DNA of 20,093 bases from Halobacteria archaeon (GCA_013041945.1 JABDRC010000170.1:1-20093); one strand, 5' to 3'; shown: positions 1-8,311, numbered from the stretch's first letter. The notes: generated by a model not told the origin, from the letters alone. Made by a program: numbers and translations.

Positions 1-1032
1 TACGCCATCCTGTTTTTCTTCATGACTGTCTCATCATCAGCGTTCGGGCAAACATCGCCACGCGAGCTGGTGATCCTGAACTGGTCGGAGTACATCGATC
101 CCGAGCTGGTCGAGAAATTCGAAAAGATGCACCACGCCACGATTCGCGAAGTGTATTTCGAGAGTGACGATCTGCGCGACGAGATGCTGGTCGAGACGGA
201 CGGCATGGGGTATGACATCGCCATCGTCAACGGGTCCATGGTCGACATTTATCGCAAACGGGGCTGGCTGGCGGCCGCGACCGAACGGGAGATCCCGAAT
301 CTGAAACACATTGACGAAGACTGGCTCAAGGCCTTCGACGGTGTACAGGGTCATGCCGTGCCCTACTTCTGGGGAACGCTCGGCATCGGCTACCGCGCCG
401 ATCTTGTCACGACGTCCCCGGTGAGCTGGATGGAACTGTTCAAGCCCGCCGAGCAGCTGCGCGGAAAGATCGCCATGGTCGATTCACAGCGGGACGCGCT
501 GGGAATGGCATTGAAGGCGCTGGGCCACTCGGCCAACAGTACCGATAGTCGCCAGGTCCGCGAGGCCATGGAGTTGCTGCTCGAACAGAAGCCCTACGTG
601 CGGACCTACACTTACCTGGTACTGGATGAAAACTCGGAACTCGTCAAGGGCGATATCGCCATGGCCATGATTTTCAGTGGGGATGCGCTCATGCTGCAGG
701 AGCACCATGACGAGATCCGCTATGTCGTTCCCCGGGAAGGCGGTAATATCTGGGCCGATTATGTAACGGTGATGCAGGGCTCGAAGAACAAGGACCTTGC
801 GTACACCTTCGTCAACTTCCTGAACGAAGCCGAAAACGCAAAGCAGCTTGCCGAGTTCGTTTACTATGCCACTCCCAACAGGGCAGCCGAAAAGCTGCTG
901 CCCGCCGGGTTCCTCGAGGACCCGGTCATTTATCCCAGCGAGGCGGTCCTGTCGCAATCGGAGGTGTACAAGCCGCTGCCGCCGCGTGCCATAAAGACAC
1001 GCAACACGAACTTTGCCCGCCTGAATCACTGA
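1..1032 (+). CDS. PotD/NspS-like periplasmic polyamine-binding protein (5' end cut by window)
   Basis: Periplasmic solute-binding protein of the spermidine/putrescine family (PotD, PotF, SpuD, NspS). The frame is open to the left edge: residues before the Met at 22 read YAILFFF, so that Met lies inside the hydrophobic core of a signal peptide and the true start is probably upstream of the window. Cleavage is likely near SAFGQ. No lipobox Cys is seen, so the protein should be soluble. After cleavage comes the PotD-type opening NWSEYIDPELVEKF, then VDSQRDALGMALKALG, GGNIWADYV and YATPNRAAEKLL, all aligning by eye with PotD. The next gene, 34 nt downstream, encodes a GGDEF-EAL membrane sensor, and no permease or ATPase is visible downstream. 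That favours a signalling role like V. cholerae NspS over transport; this is inference, and upstream genes cannot be seen. Family call is firm; sensing role is moderate. Confidence 0.88.
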   Translation, partial: YAILFFFMTVSSSAFGQTSPRELVILNWSEYIDPELVEKFEKMHHATIREVYFESDDLRDEMLVETDGMGYDIAIVNGSMVDIYRKRGWLAAATEREIPNLKHIDEDWLKAFDGVQGHAVPYFWGTLGIGYRADLVTTSPVSWMELFKPAEQLRGKIAMVDSQRDALGMALKALGHSANSTDSRQVREAMELLLEQKPYVRTYTYLVLDENSELVKGDIAMAMIFSGDALMLQEHHDEIRYVVPREGGNIWADYVTVMQGSKNKDLAYTFVNFLNEAENAKQLAEFVYYATPNRAAEKLLPAGFLEDPVIYPSEAVLSQSEVYKPLPPRAIKTRNTNFARLNH

Positions 1033-1066
1033 TCGAGGCACCTGGAACAATACCGGGTGTTCGCAG

Positions 1067-3532
1067 TTGAAGCTTCGTACAAAGATTCCTGTCTTTCTCG
1101 TTCCGTTGATCATCCTGTCGATGCTGTTGCTCGGCTGGTTTGCCTATATGAAACTGAGGGAGGCATCGGAACAGCGGGTGTTCGGAGAGATGCAGGCATC
1201 GCTCGACCACCTCAGGGAACATGTCGCGGCGGAGATCGAGTCGGCGCGTGGCAATATCGAGCTGCTCTCCAGGCAGACGCTGGTCAGGAAATATATTCTG
1301 ACCGATGATGAAGAGGAGCGTTATACCCTGCTGCAACCCGCCCTGATGCGGTTGTTATCGGCCTACCAGGAGGCGTTTCCGGAATTCTACGAAATCCGCG
1401 TTTTCCTTCCTGACGGCTATGAAGATGCCCGTCAGACACGACCATTCATCGAGAATTACTCCGACGAAGAAGGCGACAGCGCCCTGTTCCGTGCCATGCA
1501 ATCTGCCGGCGACAACATCTATACAGCAGTTTATCGCAACCCGGACAACGGGAAGATATCCCTGTTTTTCGGCAAGCCCCTCGTACTCATCAACCGGGCC
1601 GTCGATGCCGTGGGCAGTACACCCCGCTTGCGCGGCTATATAGGCCTGACGGTTGACCTCGGTGAGGTAGAGTCGCATATCCACAAGGAAACCATCAGTC
1701 AAAGCGGCTATTTGTTTGCAACGGACCCCACGGGGTATGTCCTCTTCGAGTCGTCCAGGAGACCGGTGAGAGACGCGACGCCGGGTACCCTCATTGATAC
1801 GGTGATGAATTCAAAAGCAGCTACGCGCCCCATTTTGCAGGACTTCAATGATGAACGCGCATTTCTTGCAGGTATGCGTCTGCATGATGATCTGTTTGCA
1901 CATGCAGTCCTGCCGGAAAGCGAATTACGCGCAATCAGTTACCAGCTCGGTGTCATCGTGGCGGCCATCACGCTGGTCACCATTATCGTTACGACACTGT
2001 TCATGATGCTTGCAATGGAGTTCCAGGTCATCCGCCCGATACACAGCCTGCGCAGGCTGTCGAAGGAAATCGGCCGCGGTAACCTGTCTGTCAAGGTCAG
2101 CGGCATGAATAGCGATGACGAAATCGGCGAACTCGCAACCGCGTTCGAGGAAATGGCCGGAAGCCTGCAGCGTTCCGATGAGCAGGTGCGCTTTCTTGCC
2201 TATCACGACAGCCTGACCGGGCTGCCGAACCGCGCCATGTTCAAGGAATATCTCGATCGTTCGATCGCGCATGCAAAAAGGAATGAGGAAATCGTCGGGG
2301 TGTTGTTCCTGGATGTCGACAACTTCAAGAACGTCAATGACACCCTGGGGCATCATGCGGGCGATGCGCTGCTGCAGGAAGTCGCAGAGCGAATCACAGA
2401 CGTCTTGCGCGGTGACGATTACATCGCGCGCGGACATGGCAAAGACACGCCCGACAAGGTCCTGGCCCGGCTCGGTGGTGATGAATTCATTATCCTGTTG
2501 CCCGCCATCCAGGATTCACTCGCACCGGGGCTAGTGGCACAGCGACTCGTCGAGGTGCTGGCAAAACCGATCCGCTTGTTCGGACAGGAGTGTCATGTGA
2601 GCGCGAGTATCGGCATTACCGTCTTCCCGACAGACGGCGGGGATTCCGATACGTTGATCAAGAATGCTGACATTGCGATGTACCATGCCAAGGAAAAAGG
2701 CAAGAACGCCTACCAGTACTTCGAGAATGCCATGAACGTCGCTGCCGTGGAGCGGGTAGAGCTCGAGGGCAGGCTGCGGCGTGCGCTGGAGCAGGGTCAC
2801 CTGGAATTGTTCTACCAGCCCCAGGTGCACGGCGTGACACGCGAAGTGGTCGGGATCGAGGCCCTGTTGCGCTGGCGTGACCCGGATGATGGCCTGATAT
2901 CGCCGGCCGAGTTCATTCCGCTGGCCGAAACATCGGGCCTGATCCTGCCGATCGGGGAGTGGGTCATGCACCAGGCGTGTATGCAGGCGCGCGCCTGGCA
3001 GAAGGCGGGCTACCCGATGCGCATGATGTGCGTCAATGTCTCCAGCGTACAGTTCGCCCGGCAGGATGTCGCCGCGATCGTGCATGCGGCACTGGAAAAG
3101 AGCCGGCTGAGTCCCGCCTGTCTCGAAATCGAGATTACCGAGAGCGTCATCATGAGCGATCCGGACACCGCCATAGAGATGCTTCGGGACATCAAGGCGC
3201 TGGGTGTCGGTATTGCACTGGATGACTTCGGCACAGGTTATTCCTCACTGAGCTACCTGCGCCGCTTCCCGATCGACACACTCAAGATCGACCGCGCCTT
3301 TGTGCGGGAGATCGATGTAAAGACGGAGGATGCAGAAATCGTCGGGGCGATCACCGCACTGGCGCATACACTCGGTCTGCGTGTCGTGGTCGAGGGGATC
3401 GAAACCGAGAGCCAGCTAGGCATTGTGATCAGTCGGCAGTGTGACGTGATCCAGGGCTTCCTGTTCAGTCGCCCGCTGCCGGCCGATGAACTCGTTCACC
3501 TGCTGGCCGAACGCAACCTGAGGATTGCCTGA
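1067..3532 (+). CDS. Membrane-bound sensor diguanylate cyclase/phosphodiesterase (Cache-like, HAMP, GGDEF, EAL), MbaA-like
   Basis: Inner-membrane enzyme predicted to make and/or degrade cyclic di-GMP. Order: TM1 about 7-27; periplasmic Cache-like domain about 40-285; TM2 about 290-315; HAMP about 318-372; GGDEF domain about 375-545 with intact GGDEF at 470-474; EAL domain about 565-815. The EAL domain keeps EAL (598-600), the Asn of CVNVSS, ITES, DDFGTGYSS (719-727), LKID, EGIE and QGF, so phosphodiesterase activity is expected. The RxxD inhibitory site five residues before GGDEF is absent (TPDK instead), and a short insert precedes the motif. The TTG start at 1067 is chosen because the first in-frame ATG is codon 28, past TM1; the ribosome-binding site is weak (CGGG, about 9 nt upstream). 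It follows a PotD-like gene by 34 nt, the arrangement of nspS-mbaA, so polyamine-loaded binding protein may dock on the periplasmic domain (inference). Confidence 0.9.
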   Translation: MKLRTKIPVFLVPLIILSMLLLGWFAYMKLREASEQRVFGEMQASLDHLREHVAAEIESARGNIELLSRQTLVRKYILTDDEEERYTLLQPALMRLLSAYQEAFPEFYEIRVFLPDGYEDARQTRPFIENYSDEEGDSALFRAMQSAGDNIYTAVYRNPDNGKISLFFGKPLVLINRAVDAVGSTPRLRGYIGLTVDLGEVESHIHKETISQSGYLFATDPTGYVLFESSRRPVRDATPGTLIDTVMNSKAATRPILQDFNDERAFLAGMRLHDDLFAHAVLPESELRAISYQLGVIVAAITLVTIIVTTLFMMLAMEFQVIRPIHSLRRLSKEIGRGNLSVKVSGMNSDDEIGELATAFEEMAGSLQRSDEQVRFLAYHDSLTGLPNRAMFKEYLDRSIAHAKRNEEIVGVLFLDVDNFKNVNDTLGHHAGDALLQEVAERITDVLRGDDYIARGHGKDTPDKVLARLGGDEFIILLPAIQDSLAPGLVAQRLVEVLAKPIRLFGQECHVSASIGITVFPTDGGDSDTLIKNADIAMYHAKEKGKNAYQYFENAMNVAAVERVELEGRLRRALEQGHLELFYQPQVHGVTREVVGIEALLRWRDPDDGLISPAEFIPLAETSGLILPIGEWVMHQACMQARAWQKAGYPMRMMCVNVSSVQFARQDVAAIVHAALEKSRLSPACLEIEITESVIMSDPDTAIEMLRDIKALGVGIALDDFGTGYSSLSYLRRFPIDTLKIDRAFVREIDVKTEDAEIVGAITALAHTLGLRVVVEGIETESQLGIVISRQCDVIQGFLFSRPLPADELVHLLAERNLRIA

Positions 3533-3631
3533 GACGGAGATGCAACTGCCTCCTTTTAAAATATTTTTCTCCGCAAGCGATATAGATGCGGGCATGTTAT
3601 TGCACCGCTAACCCATGGAAGGGAGTACACG

Positions 3632-4369
3632 ATGGACTGTTTAAAGAGATTGATCGCCGCGATCCTGCTGGCCTGCACGGGCCTTGCACAGGCCGAATTT
3701 TCCGCGACCACCCTGCTGGCCTCGGATTATGTCTTCCGCGGGATATCGAATACCGACGAGGACCCGACAATACAGGGTTCGCTGGATTACGAGCACGAGA
3801 ACGGTTTCTATGCCGGCGTGTGGGCATCCAACGTCAAGTTCCGCGAAAATGCGGGGGTACCTGCAGCCGCTACCGTCGAGGAAGCCAGCATCGAGATCGA
3901 TTACTACGCCGGCTTTGCCAGCGAGTTCGAATCCGGCATCTACTGGGATGCCGGCGCGCTGTATTATTCCTATCCGGGGGCCGAGGATTCCCTCGATTAC
4001 GATTACTGGGAGGCCATGGCGACGCTCGGTTACGCCTTCGAGGAGGCCGCACTGGGGCCGGAGATCGGCGTCGAGCTTTACCATTCGCCCGAGTTCTTCG
4101 GCAAGAGCGGTGATGCCAGCTACGCCGCCGGGATGCTGGACCTGTCACTGCCCGGTGACTTCGGGCTGGGTTTTTCAGCCGGCAAGCAGTGGTTCCACGA
4201 CGACTCCAGTCTCGACTACACAGACTGGAAGGTGGCCATCACGAAATCCCTGGAGGGCTTCGACTTCGAGGTCGCCTACACCGACACCGATCTCAGCAAG
4301 GCGGACTGCGGCGGTCTGGACATCTGCGAAGGTCGTGCCGTGGTTTCCATCGCCAGGACCACTGACTGA
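3632..4369 (+). CDS. TorF family putative porin (TIGR02001-type outer-membrane protein)
   Basis: 245-residue predicted outer-membrane beta-barrel. An N-terminal signal peptide (MDCLKRLIAAILLACTGLAQA) ends in a good AQA cleavage site. It is followed by the family's hallmark start FSATTLLASDYVFRGIS, then alternating aromatic, amphipathic strands with acidic loops, and two Cys near the C-terminus (ADCGGLDIC) as in many relatives. Such proteins are annotated as putative porins; the substrate is unknown. The start is supported by GAAGGGAG at 3618-3625, 6 nt before the ATG. It lies 99 nt after the GGDEF-EAL gene, so it may have its own promoter, although no convincing -35/-10 pair is visible in the AT-rich stretch 3551-3590. 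A strong intrinsic terminator follows. No sequence feature ties it to polyamine signalling. Confidence 0.82.
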   Translation: MDCLKRLIAAILLACTGLAQAEFSATTLLASDYVFRGISNTDEDPTIQGSLDYEHENGFYAGVWASNVKFRENAGVPAAATVEEASIEIDYYAGFASEFESGIYWDAGALYYSYPGAEDSLDYDYWEAMATLGYAFEEAALGPEIGVELYHSPEFFGKSGDASYAAGMLDLSLPGDFGLGFSAGKQWFHDDSSLDYTDWKVAITKSLEGFDFEVAYTDTDLSKADCGGLDICEGRAVVSIARTTD

Positions 4370-4403
4370 GCACGGCATCGTTCCGACATTGCAATGAGTT
4401 CAC

Positions 4404-4428
4404 AACCCGCCGGGAGGCGGGTTTTTTT
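4404..4428 (+). terminator. Rho-independent terminator of the porin gene
   Basis: An 8-bp inverted repeat (AACCCGCC / GGCGGGTT, loop GGGA) runs into a tract of seven T at 4422-4428, 35 nt after the porin stop codon. It lies between convergent genes (porin and hemF). On the minus strand the hairpin is not followed by a T-run, so it should mainly stop plus-strand transcripts. The remaining 4429-4497 holds no gene. Confidence 0.9.
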
Positions 4429-4497
4429 ACAACTCCTGGTCATTTTCCCGGCTGGCGGCCCGTCGCAGCCTGTCTGTACAGGAAAGCGGGGGTGGGA

Positions 4498-5424
4498 TCA
4501 GTCTGCCAACCAGTCACGTGGCTGTAAAAACACCTCGTACAGCTCCGCCTCGGGCGTATCCGCTTGCGGCTGCCAGTCATAGCGCCAGGTGACTTCCGGC
4601 GGCAGTGACATCAGGATGGCCTCGGTCCGCCCACCGGATTGCAGGCCGAACAGGGTGCCGCGGTCGTACACCAGGTTGAACTCGACGTAGCGTCCGCGCC
4701 GGTAGCGCTGGAAGTCTTTTTCCCGCTCACCGTAGGCCATATCCCGCCTGCGCTCGACGATGGGCAGGTAAGCCGGCAGGAAATGATTGCCCACACTCAT
4801 CATCAGCGAGCAGGAATGTTCGAAGCTGCGCGCGTTGAGGTCGTCGAAAAACAGGCCGCCGATACCGCGTGGCTCGTCGCGGTGTTTAAGAAAGAAGTAA
4901 TCGTCGCACCACTTTTTATAATTACTGTAAACCTCATCGCCGAACGGCGTACAGGCTTCCCGGGCAAGGGTGTGCCAGTGCACGGCGTCCTCCCTGAAAC
5001 CGTAATAAGGCGTCAGGTCGAAGCCGCCGCCGAACCACCAGACCGGGTCCGCATCTTTTTTCTCGGCAATGAAAAAGCGCACGTTGGCATGCGTGGTCGG
5101 GATGTACGGGTTGTGCGGATGTATGACCAGCGAGACACCCATGGCCTGGAAGTTGCGACCGGCCAGTTCGGGGCGGGCCGCTGTTGCCGAGGGTGGCAAC
5201 TCGCTGCCGAAGACATGCGAGAAATTGATGCCGGCCTTTTCGAAGACGGCGCCGCCTTCCAGGACGCGTGACCGACCGCCGCCGCCTTCCGCGCGTGGCC
5301 ACTCGTCCTCCCTGAATTTACCGCTGCCATCGGTAGCTTGTATGGCCTCACAGATGATGTCCTGCAGTGTCAGTAGATAATCACTGACCAGCTCGATCTC
5401 TTTCTGTCCGATGTGTGTACTCAA
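4498..5424 (-). CDS. hemF: Oxygen-dependent coproporphyrinogen III oxidase
   Basis: Cytoplasmic enzyme that oxidatively decarboxylates coproporphyrinogen III to protoporphyrinogen IX using O2, in heme synthesis. The protein matches E. coli HemF along its whole length: AGGGGRSRVL, NFSHV, MGVSLVIHPHNPY, THANVRFFIAEK, WWFGGGFDLTPYYGF, YKKWCDDYFFLKHR, RGIGGLFFDDLN, YGEREKDFQRYRRGRYVEFNLVYDRGT in pieces, and a terminal RDWLAD. The frame is open further upstream, but that part is the antisense-like shadow of tsaC. The TTG at 5424 gives 308 residues (E. coli 299) starting MSTHIGQKEIEL, and no ATG or GTG occurs between it and the conserved body. This start overlaps the tsaC stop by 4 nt (TTGA), which suggests translational coupling. 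It is the last gene of the minus-strand cluster and implies aerobic heme synthesis. Function is sure; start is probable. Confidence 0.96.
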   Translation of the reverse strand: MSTHIGQKEIELVSDYLLTLQDIICEAIQATDGSGKFREDEWPRAEGGGGRSRVLEGGAVFEKAGINFSHVFGSELPPSATAARPELAGRNFQAMGVSLVIHPHNPYIPTTHANVRFFIAEKKDADPVWWFGGGFDLTPYYGFREDAVHWHTLAREACTPFGDEVYSNYKKWCDDYFFLKHRDEPRGIGGLFFDDLNARSFEHSCSLMMSVGNHFLPAYLPIVERRRDMAYGEREKDFQRYRRGRYVEFNLVYDRGTLFGLQSGGRTEAILMSLPPEVTWRYDWQPQADTPEAELYEVFLQPRDWLAD

Positions 5425-5972
5425 TGACGCAGTATCTCGCCGGTGAGGCCGTCCCGGATGGTGCTGGGGCGATTGGTGGCGCCTGCCGGGTCGTGCAGGA
5501 TGTAATCGAGTTGGGCATTGAATGCCTTGCGGACACCGAGCGGGCTTGTGGCGGGATGCCGGCCATGAAGGTTCGCGCTGGTGGAGACCAGCGGGCCACC
5601 CCAGGCATCGCACAGCGCCGCGGCGACCGGGTGGTTCGTGACGCGTACTGCCAGGGTGTCATGCTGTCCGGTCAGCCAGGCTGGTGTGTCGGGCCGGCAG
5701 GGCAACACCCAGGTGACGGGTGCGCCATCGGTCCGCTGGATGCGGTTAGCAGTGCTGCTTGACAGTGGTTGCAGGAACGGTGCGAACTGGCCCGGTTCAC
5801 TGCCGATCAGGATAACGCCGTGCGCGGGCGAGCGCTGCTTCAGCGACAGCAGGTGCAACACGGCTGCGGCATCCAGCGGGTTGCAGCCGAGGCCGTAGAC
5901 ACTGTCCGTCGGGTAGGCAATCACGCCGCCTGCTGCAATATGACGTACGGCTTCACGAATATGCCAGTTCAT
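5421..5972 (-). CDS. tsaC: L-threonylcarbamoyladenylate synthase
   Basis: Cytoplasmic YrdC/Sua5-family enzyme that makes threonylcarbamoyl-AMP from threonine, bicarbonate and ATP, the first step of t6A37 modification of ANN-decoding tRNAs. At 183 residues it is the short TsaC type (E. coli 190) without the C-terminal Sua5 domain. Visible motifs are GGVIAYPTDSVYGLGC, the KQR of SLKQRSPAHGVILIG, and LVSTSANLHG, which form the ATP/threonine pocket. The chosen ATG at 5972 begins MNWHIREAVRHI, as in relatives. A longer in-frame extension reaches into topA but reads as topA shadow with no family similarity. The start lies 2 nt after the topA stop, and the stop overlaps the hemF TTG start, so topA-tsaC-hemF look like one operon. 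The smg...tsaC order matches E. coli. Confidence 0.95.
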   Translation of the reverse strand: MNWHIREAVRHIAAGGVIAYPTDSVYGLGCNPLDAAAVLHLLSLKQRSPAHGVILIGSEPGQFAPFLQPLSSSTANRIQRTDGAPVTWVLPCRPDTPAWLTGQHDTLAVRVTNHPVAAALCDAWGGPLVSTSANLHGRHPATSPLGVRKAFNAQLDYILHDPAGATNRPSTIRDGLTGEILRH

Positions 5973-5974
5973 CG

Positions 5975-8290
5975 CTATGCAGTATTCGTTTTCTCTTTTT
6001 CGGTTGCCGGCAGTGGCGCATCCCAGGGCTCGACGAACTTGCAGTCCTGCTGCGGACAGACGCGCTGCGTGCCGGAACGCTTGGTGGTCTTTATGGCGGT
6101 GATCGGCCAGTGACAGTTCGGGCATGGTTGCGCCAGTGGTTCGTTCCAGATGGCATACTCGCAATCGGGGTAACGCTGGCATGAATAGAAAATCTTGCCG
6201 CGACGTGATTTGCGCTTGAGGATGTTGCCCTGCTTGCAATCCGGACACTGCACGCCGGTATCTTCGGGTTTTTCCAGCGGTTCGATGAACTTGCAGTCGG
6301 GGTAACTGCTGCAGCCGATAAACTTGCCGTAGCGTCCGCTGCGTATGATCAGGTCGGACTCGCATTCCGGGCACTTGCGTCCTTCCACTACCTCGGGTTC
6401 GCCGCTGCCGCGTTCGTCATCGACATTGCGCGTATAGTCGCAATCCGGATAGCCGCTGCAGCCGATGAAGCGGCCGCGTCGTCCCAGGCGGATATTCAGT
6501 TGTTTGCCGCACTTGGGGCATTCCTCGTCCAGCGCCTCAGTGGTAACGTCGCTGCGCGATACACTGGTTTCCTTGTCATCGACCAGCAGCTTGAACGGTT
6601 TCCAGAAGTCCTGCAACAGCGGCACCCAGTCCTTCTCCCCGCGGGCAACCGCATCCAGCTCGTCTTCCAGGCGGGCGGTAAAGTCATAGTCGACATACTG
6701 GGTGAAATGCTCGGTCAGGAACTTGCTGACGATGCGACCGACATCGGTCGGATAGAAGCGCTTCTTCTCCAGCGTGACGTATTCACGTGCCTGCAGCGTC
6801 GAGATGATGGTGGCGTAGGTCGAGGGTCGGCCGATGCCGTATTCTTCCAGGGCCTTGACCAGGCTGGCTTCCGAGAAGCGCGGCGGCGGTTCGGTGAAGT
6901 GCTGGTCGGCACTGATGTCCTTCAGTTCGCAGCTGTCGCCCTTCTCGAGCGGCGGCAGCAGCTTTTCATCACTGCTGGCCTTCGCATCATCCGTATCTTC
7001 CCGGTAGACGGCCATGAAACCCGGGTCGACCACGGTCGAGCCGGTGGCACGGAATACGTTGCCCTCACCGCAACCAAAGTCAACACTCACCGTGTTGATG
7101 GTTGCATGGATCATCTGGCAGGCAACGGTGCGTTTCCAGATCAGGTCATAGAGCTTGAGCTGTTCGGCACTAAGGTATTGCTTGATCTCATCCGGTGTAT
7201 TGCGGATCGAGGTCGGGCGGATGGCCTCGTGCGCCTCCTGTGCGTTTTTCGCCTTGGTCTTGTACGCGCGCGGTTCGGACGGCAATGCATGGTCGCCATA
7301 GCGTTCGGGAATGAATGCACGCATCTCGTCCAGTGCATCCTGCGCAAGGTTGACCGAGTCGGTACGCATATAGGTGATCAGGCCAACCGTGTCACCACCG
7401 ATATCCATGCCTTCATACAACTGCTGTGCCACACGCATGGTACGGCTCGCCGTGAAGCCAAGCTTGCGCGAGGCTTCCTGCTGCAGCGTTGAGGTGGTGA
7501 AGGGCGCGGCCGGATTGCGCCTGCGCTTTTTCTTCTCAACGGTGTCTACGACGAGCTTGCCGGCTGCCGCCTTCACCAGTTCATTACGCGCATCATTGGC
7601 AGACGTATCATTATTTATCGAGAATTGCTTGAGCTTTTCTCCGTGCAGGTGGGTCAGTCGTGCGGTGAACTCCTGCTCGTCCTTGCCAAGCTTGCTTTCC
7701 AGCGTCCAGTATTCGCGCGGTTTGAAGTTTTCGATATCTATCTCGCGCTCAACGATCATGCGCAGTGCGGGGCTCTGCACGCGTCCGGCCGAGAGTCCGC
7801 GACGCACCTTTTTCCACAGCAGCGGGGACAGGTTGAAGCCCACCAGGTAGTCCAGCGCACGACGCGCCTGTTGCGCATTGATCAGTTCGGTGGACAGGTT
7901 GCGCGCGTGTTCGAGCGCCTCATTGACGGCGCGCTTGGTGATCTCGTTGAATACCACGCGGTGCACGGCCTTGCCGTCGAGTACCTTGCGTTGCTTGAGC
8001 AGTTCGCACAGGTGCCAGGAGATGGCTTCGCCTTCACGGTCCGGGTCAGTCGCAAGATAAAGTGCATCGGACTTTTTCATCGCCTTGACGATGTTGTCGA
8101 CATGCTTCGAGTTGCGTTCGATGAGCTGGTACTTCATCGCGAAGTCGTGCTCGGTGTCGACGGCGCCTTCCTTGGGGACAAGGTCGCGCACGTGGCCATA
8201 GGAGGCCATGACATCGAAACCCCTGCCCAGGTATTTCTTGATGGTCTTGCACTTGGCGGGTGATTCGACGATTACGAGGTTCTTGCTCAT
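5975..8290 (-). CDS. topA: DNA topoisomerase I (type IA)
   Basis: Relaxes negatively supercoiled DNA by single-strand passage through a 5'-phosphotyrosine intermediate. 771 residues. Toprim domain near the N-terminus with VESPAKCKTI (Glu9) and ATDPDREGEAI (metal-binding acids). The catalytic Tyr is Y307 in GLITYMRTDS with Arg309. The core also holds SAGRVQSPAL and EYGIGRPSTYA. The C-terminus carries four C4 zinc ribbons with CxxC pairs at about 591/594, 640/643, 682/685 and 723/726; the fourth is divergent (CPQQDC instead of xYPDC). E. coli TopA is longer (865 residues) with extra C-terminal ribbon-like domains. It sits between smg and tsaC, where E. coli has the small zinc-ribbon gene yrdD. 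The start at 8290 gives the canonical MSKNLVIVESPAK; no good ribosome-binding site is seen. Confidence 0.97.
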   Translation of the reverse strand: MSKNLVIVESPAKCKTIKKYLGRGFDVMASYGHVRDLVPKEGAVDTEHDFAMKYQLIERNSKHVDNIVKAMKKSDALYLATDPDREGEAISWHLCELLKQRKVLDGKAVHRVVFNEITKRAVNEALEHARNLSTELINAQQARRALDYLVGFNLSPLLWKKVRRGLSAGRVQSPALRMIVEREIDIENFKPREYWTLESKLGKDEQEFTARLTHLHGEKLKQFSINNDTSANDARNELVKAAAGKLVVDTVEKKKRRRNPAAPFTTSTLQQEASRKLGFTASRTMRVAQQLYEGMDIGGDTVGLITYMRTDSVNLAQDALDEMRAFIPERYGDHALPSEPRAYKTKAKNAQEAHEAIRPTSIRNTPDEIKQYLSAEQLKLYDLIWKRTVACQMIHATINTVSVDFGCGEGNVFRATGSTVVDPGFMAVYREDTDDAKASSDEKLLPPLEKGDSCELKDISADQHFTEPPPRFSEASLVKALEEYGIGRPSTYATIISTLQAREYVTLEKKRFYPTDVGRIVSKFLTEHFTQYVDYDFTARLEDELDAVARGEKDWVPLLQDFWKPFKLLVDDKETSVSRSDVTTEALDEECPKCGKQLNIRLGRRGRFIGCSGYPDCDYTRNVDDERGSGEPEVVEGRKCPECESDLIIRSGRYGKFIGCSSYPDCKFIEPLEKPEDTGVQCPDCKQGNILKRKSRRGKIFYSCQRYPDCEYAIWNEPLAQPCPNCHWPITAIKTTKRSGTQRVCPQQDCKFVEPWDAPLPATEKEKTNTA

Positions 8291-8311
8291 ACGAGTCGGA
8301 CTGTAGTCAGG

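Noticed and set aside
3533..3631. Promoter for the porin gene in the AT-rich stretch around 3551-3590
   Set aside because: TATAGA at 3581 has no matching -35 at 16-18 nt, so no promoter is claimed.
4429..4497. Possible second terminator for hemF on the minus strand
   Set aside because: GC-rich bases with partial self-complementarity but no clean stem followed by a T-run on the minus strand.
5973..6374. N-terminal extension of tsaC into topA
   Set aside because: The extension is out-of-frame topA zinc-ribbon coding sequence; homology to TsaC begins at MNWHIREAV (5972).
6500..7492. Plus-strand open frame of 330 codons antisense to topA
   Set aside because: Lies wholly within topA coding sequence, has no recognisable motif or ribosome-binding site, and is explained by codon bias of the true gene.
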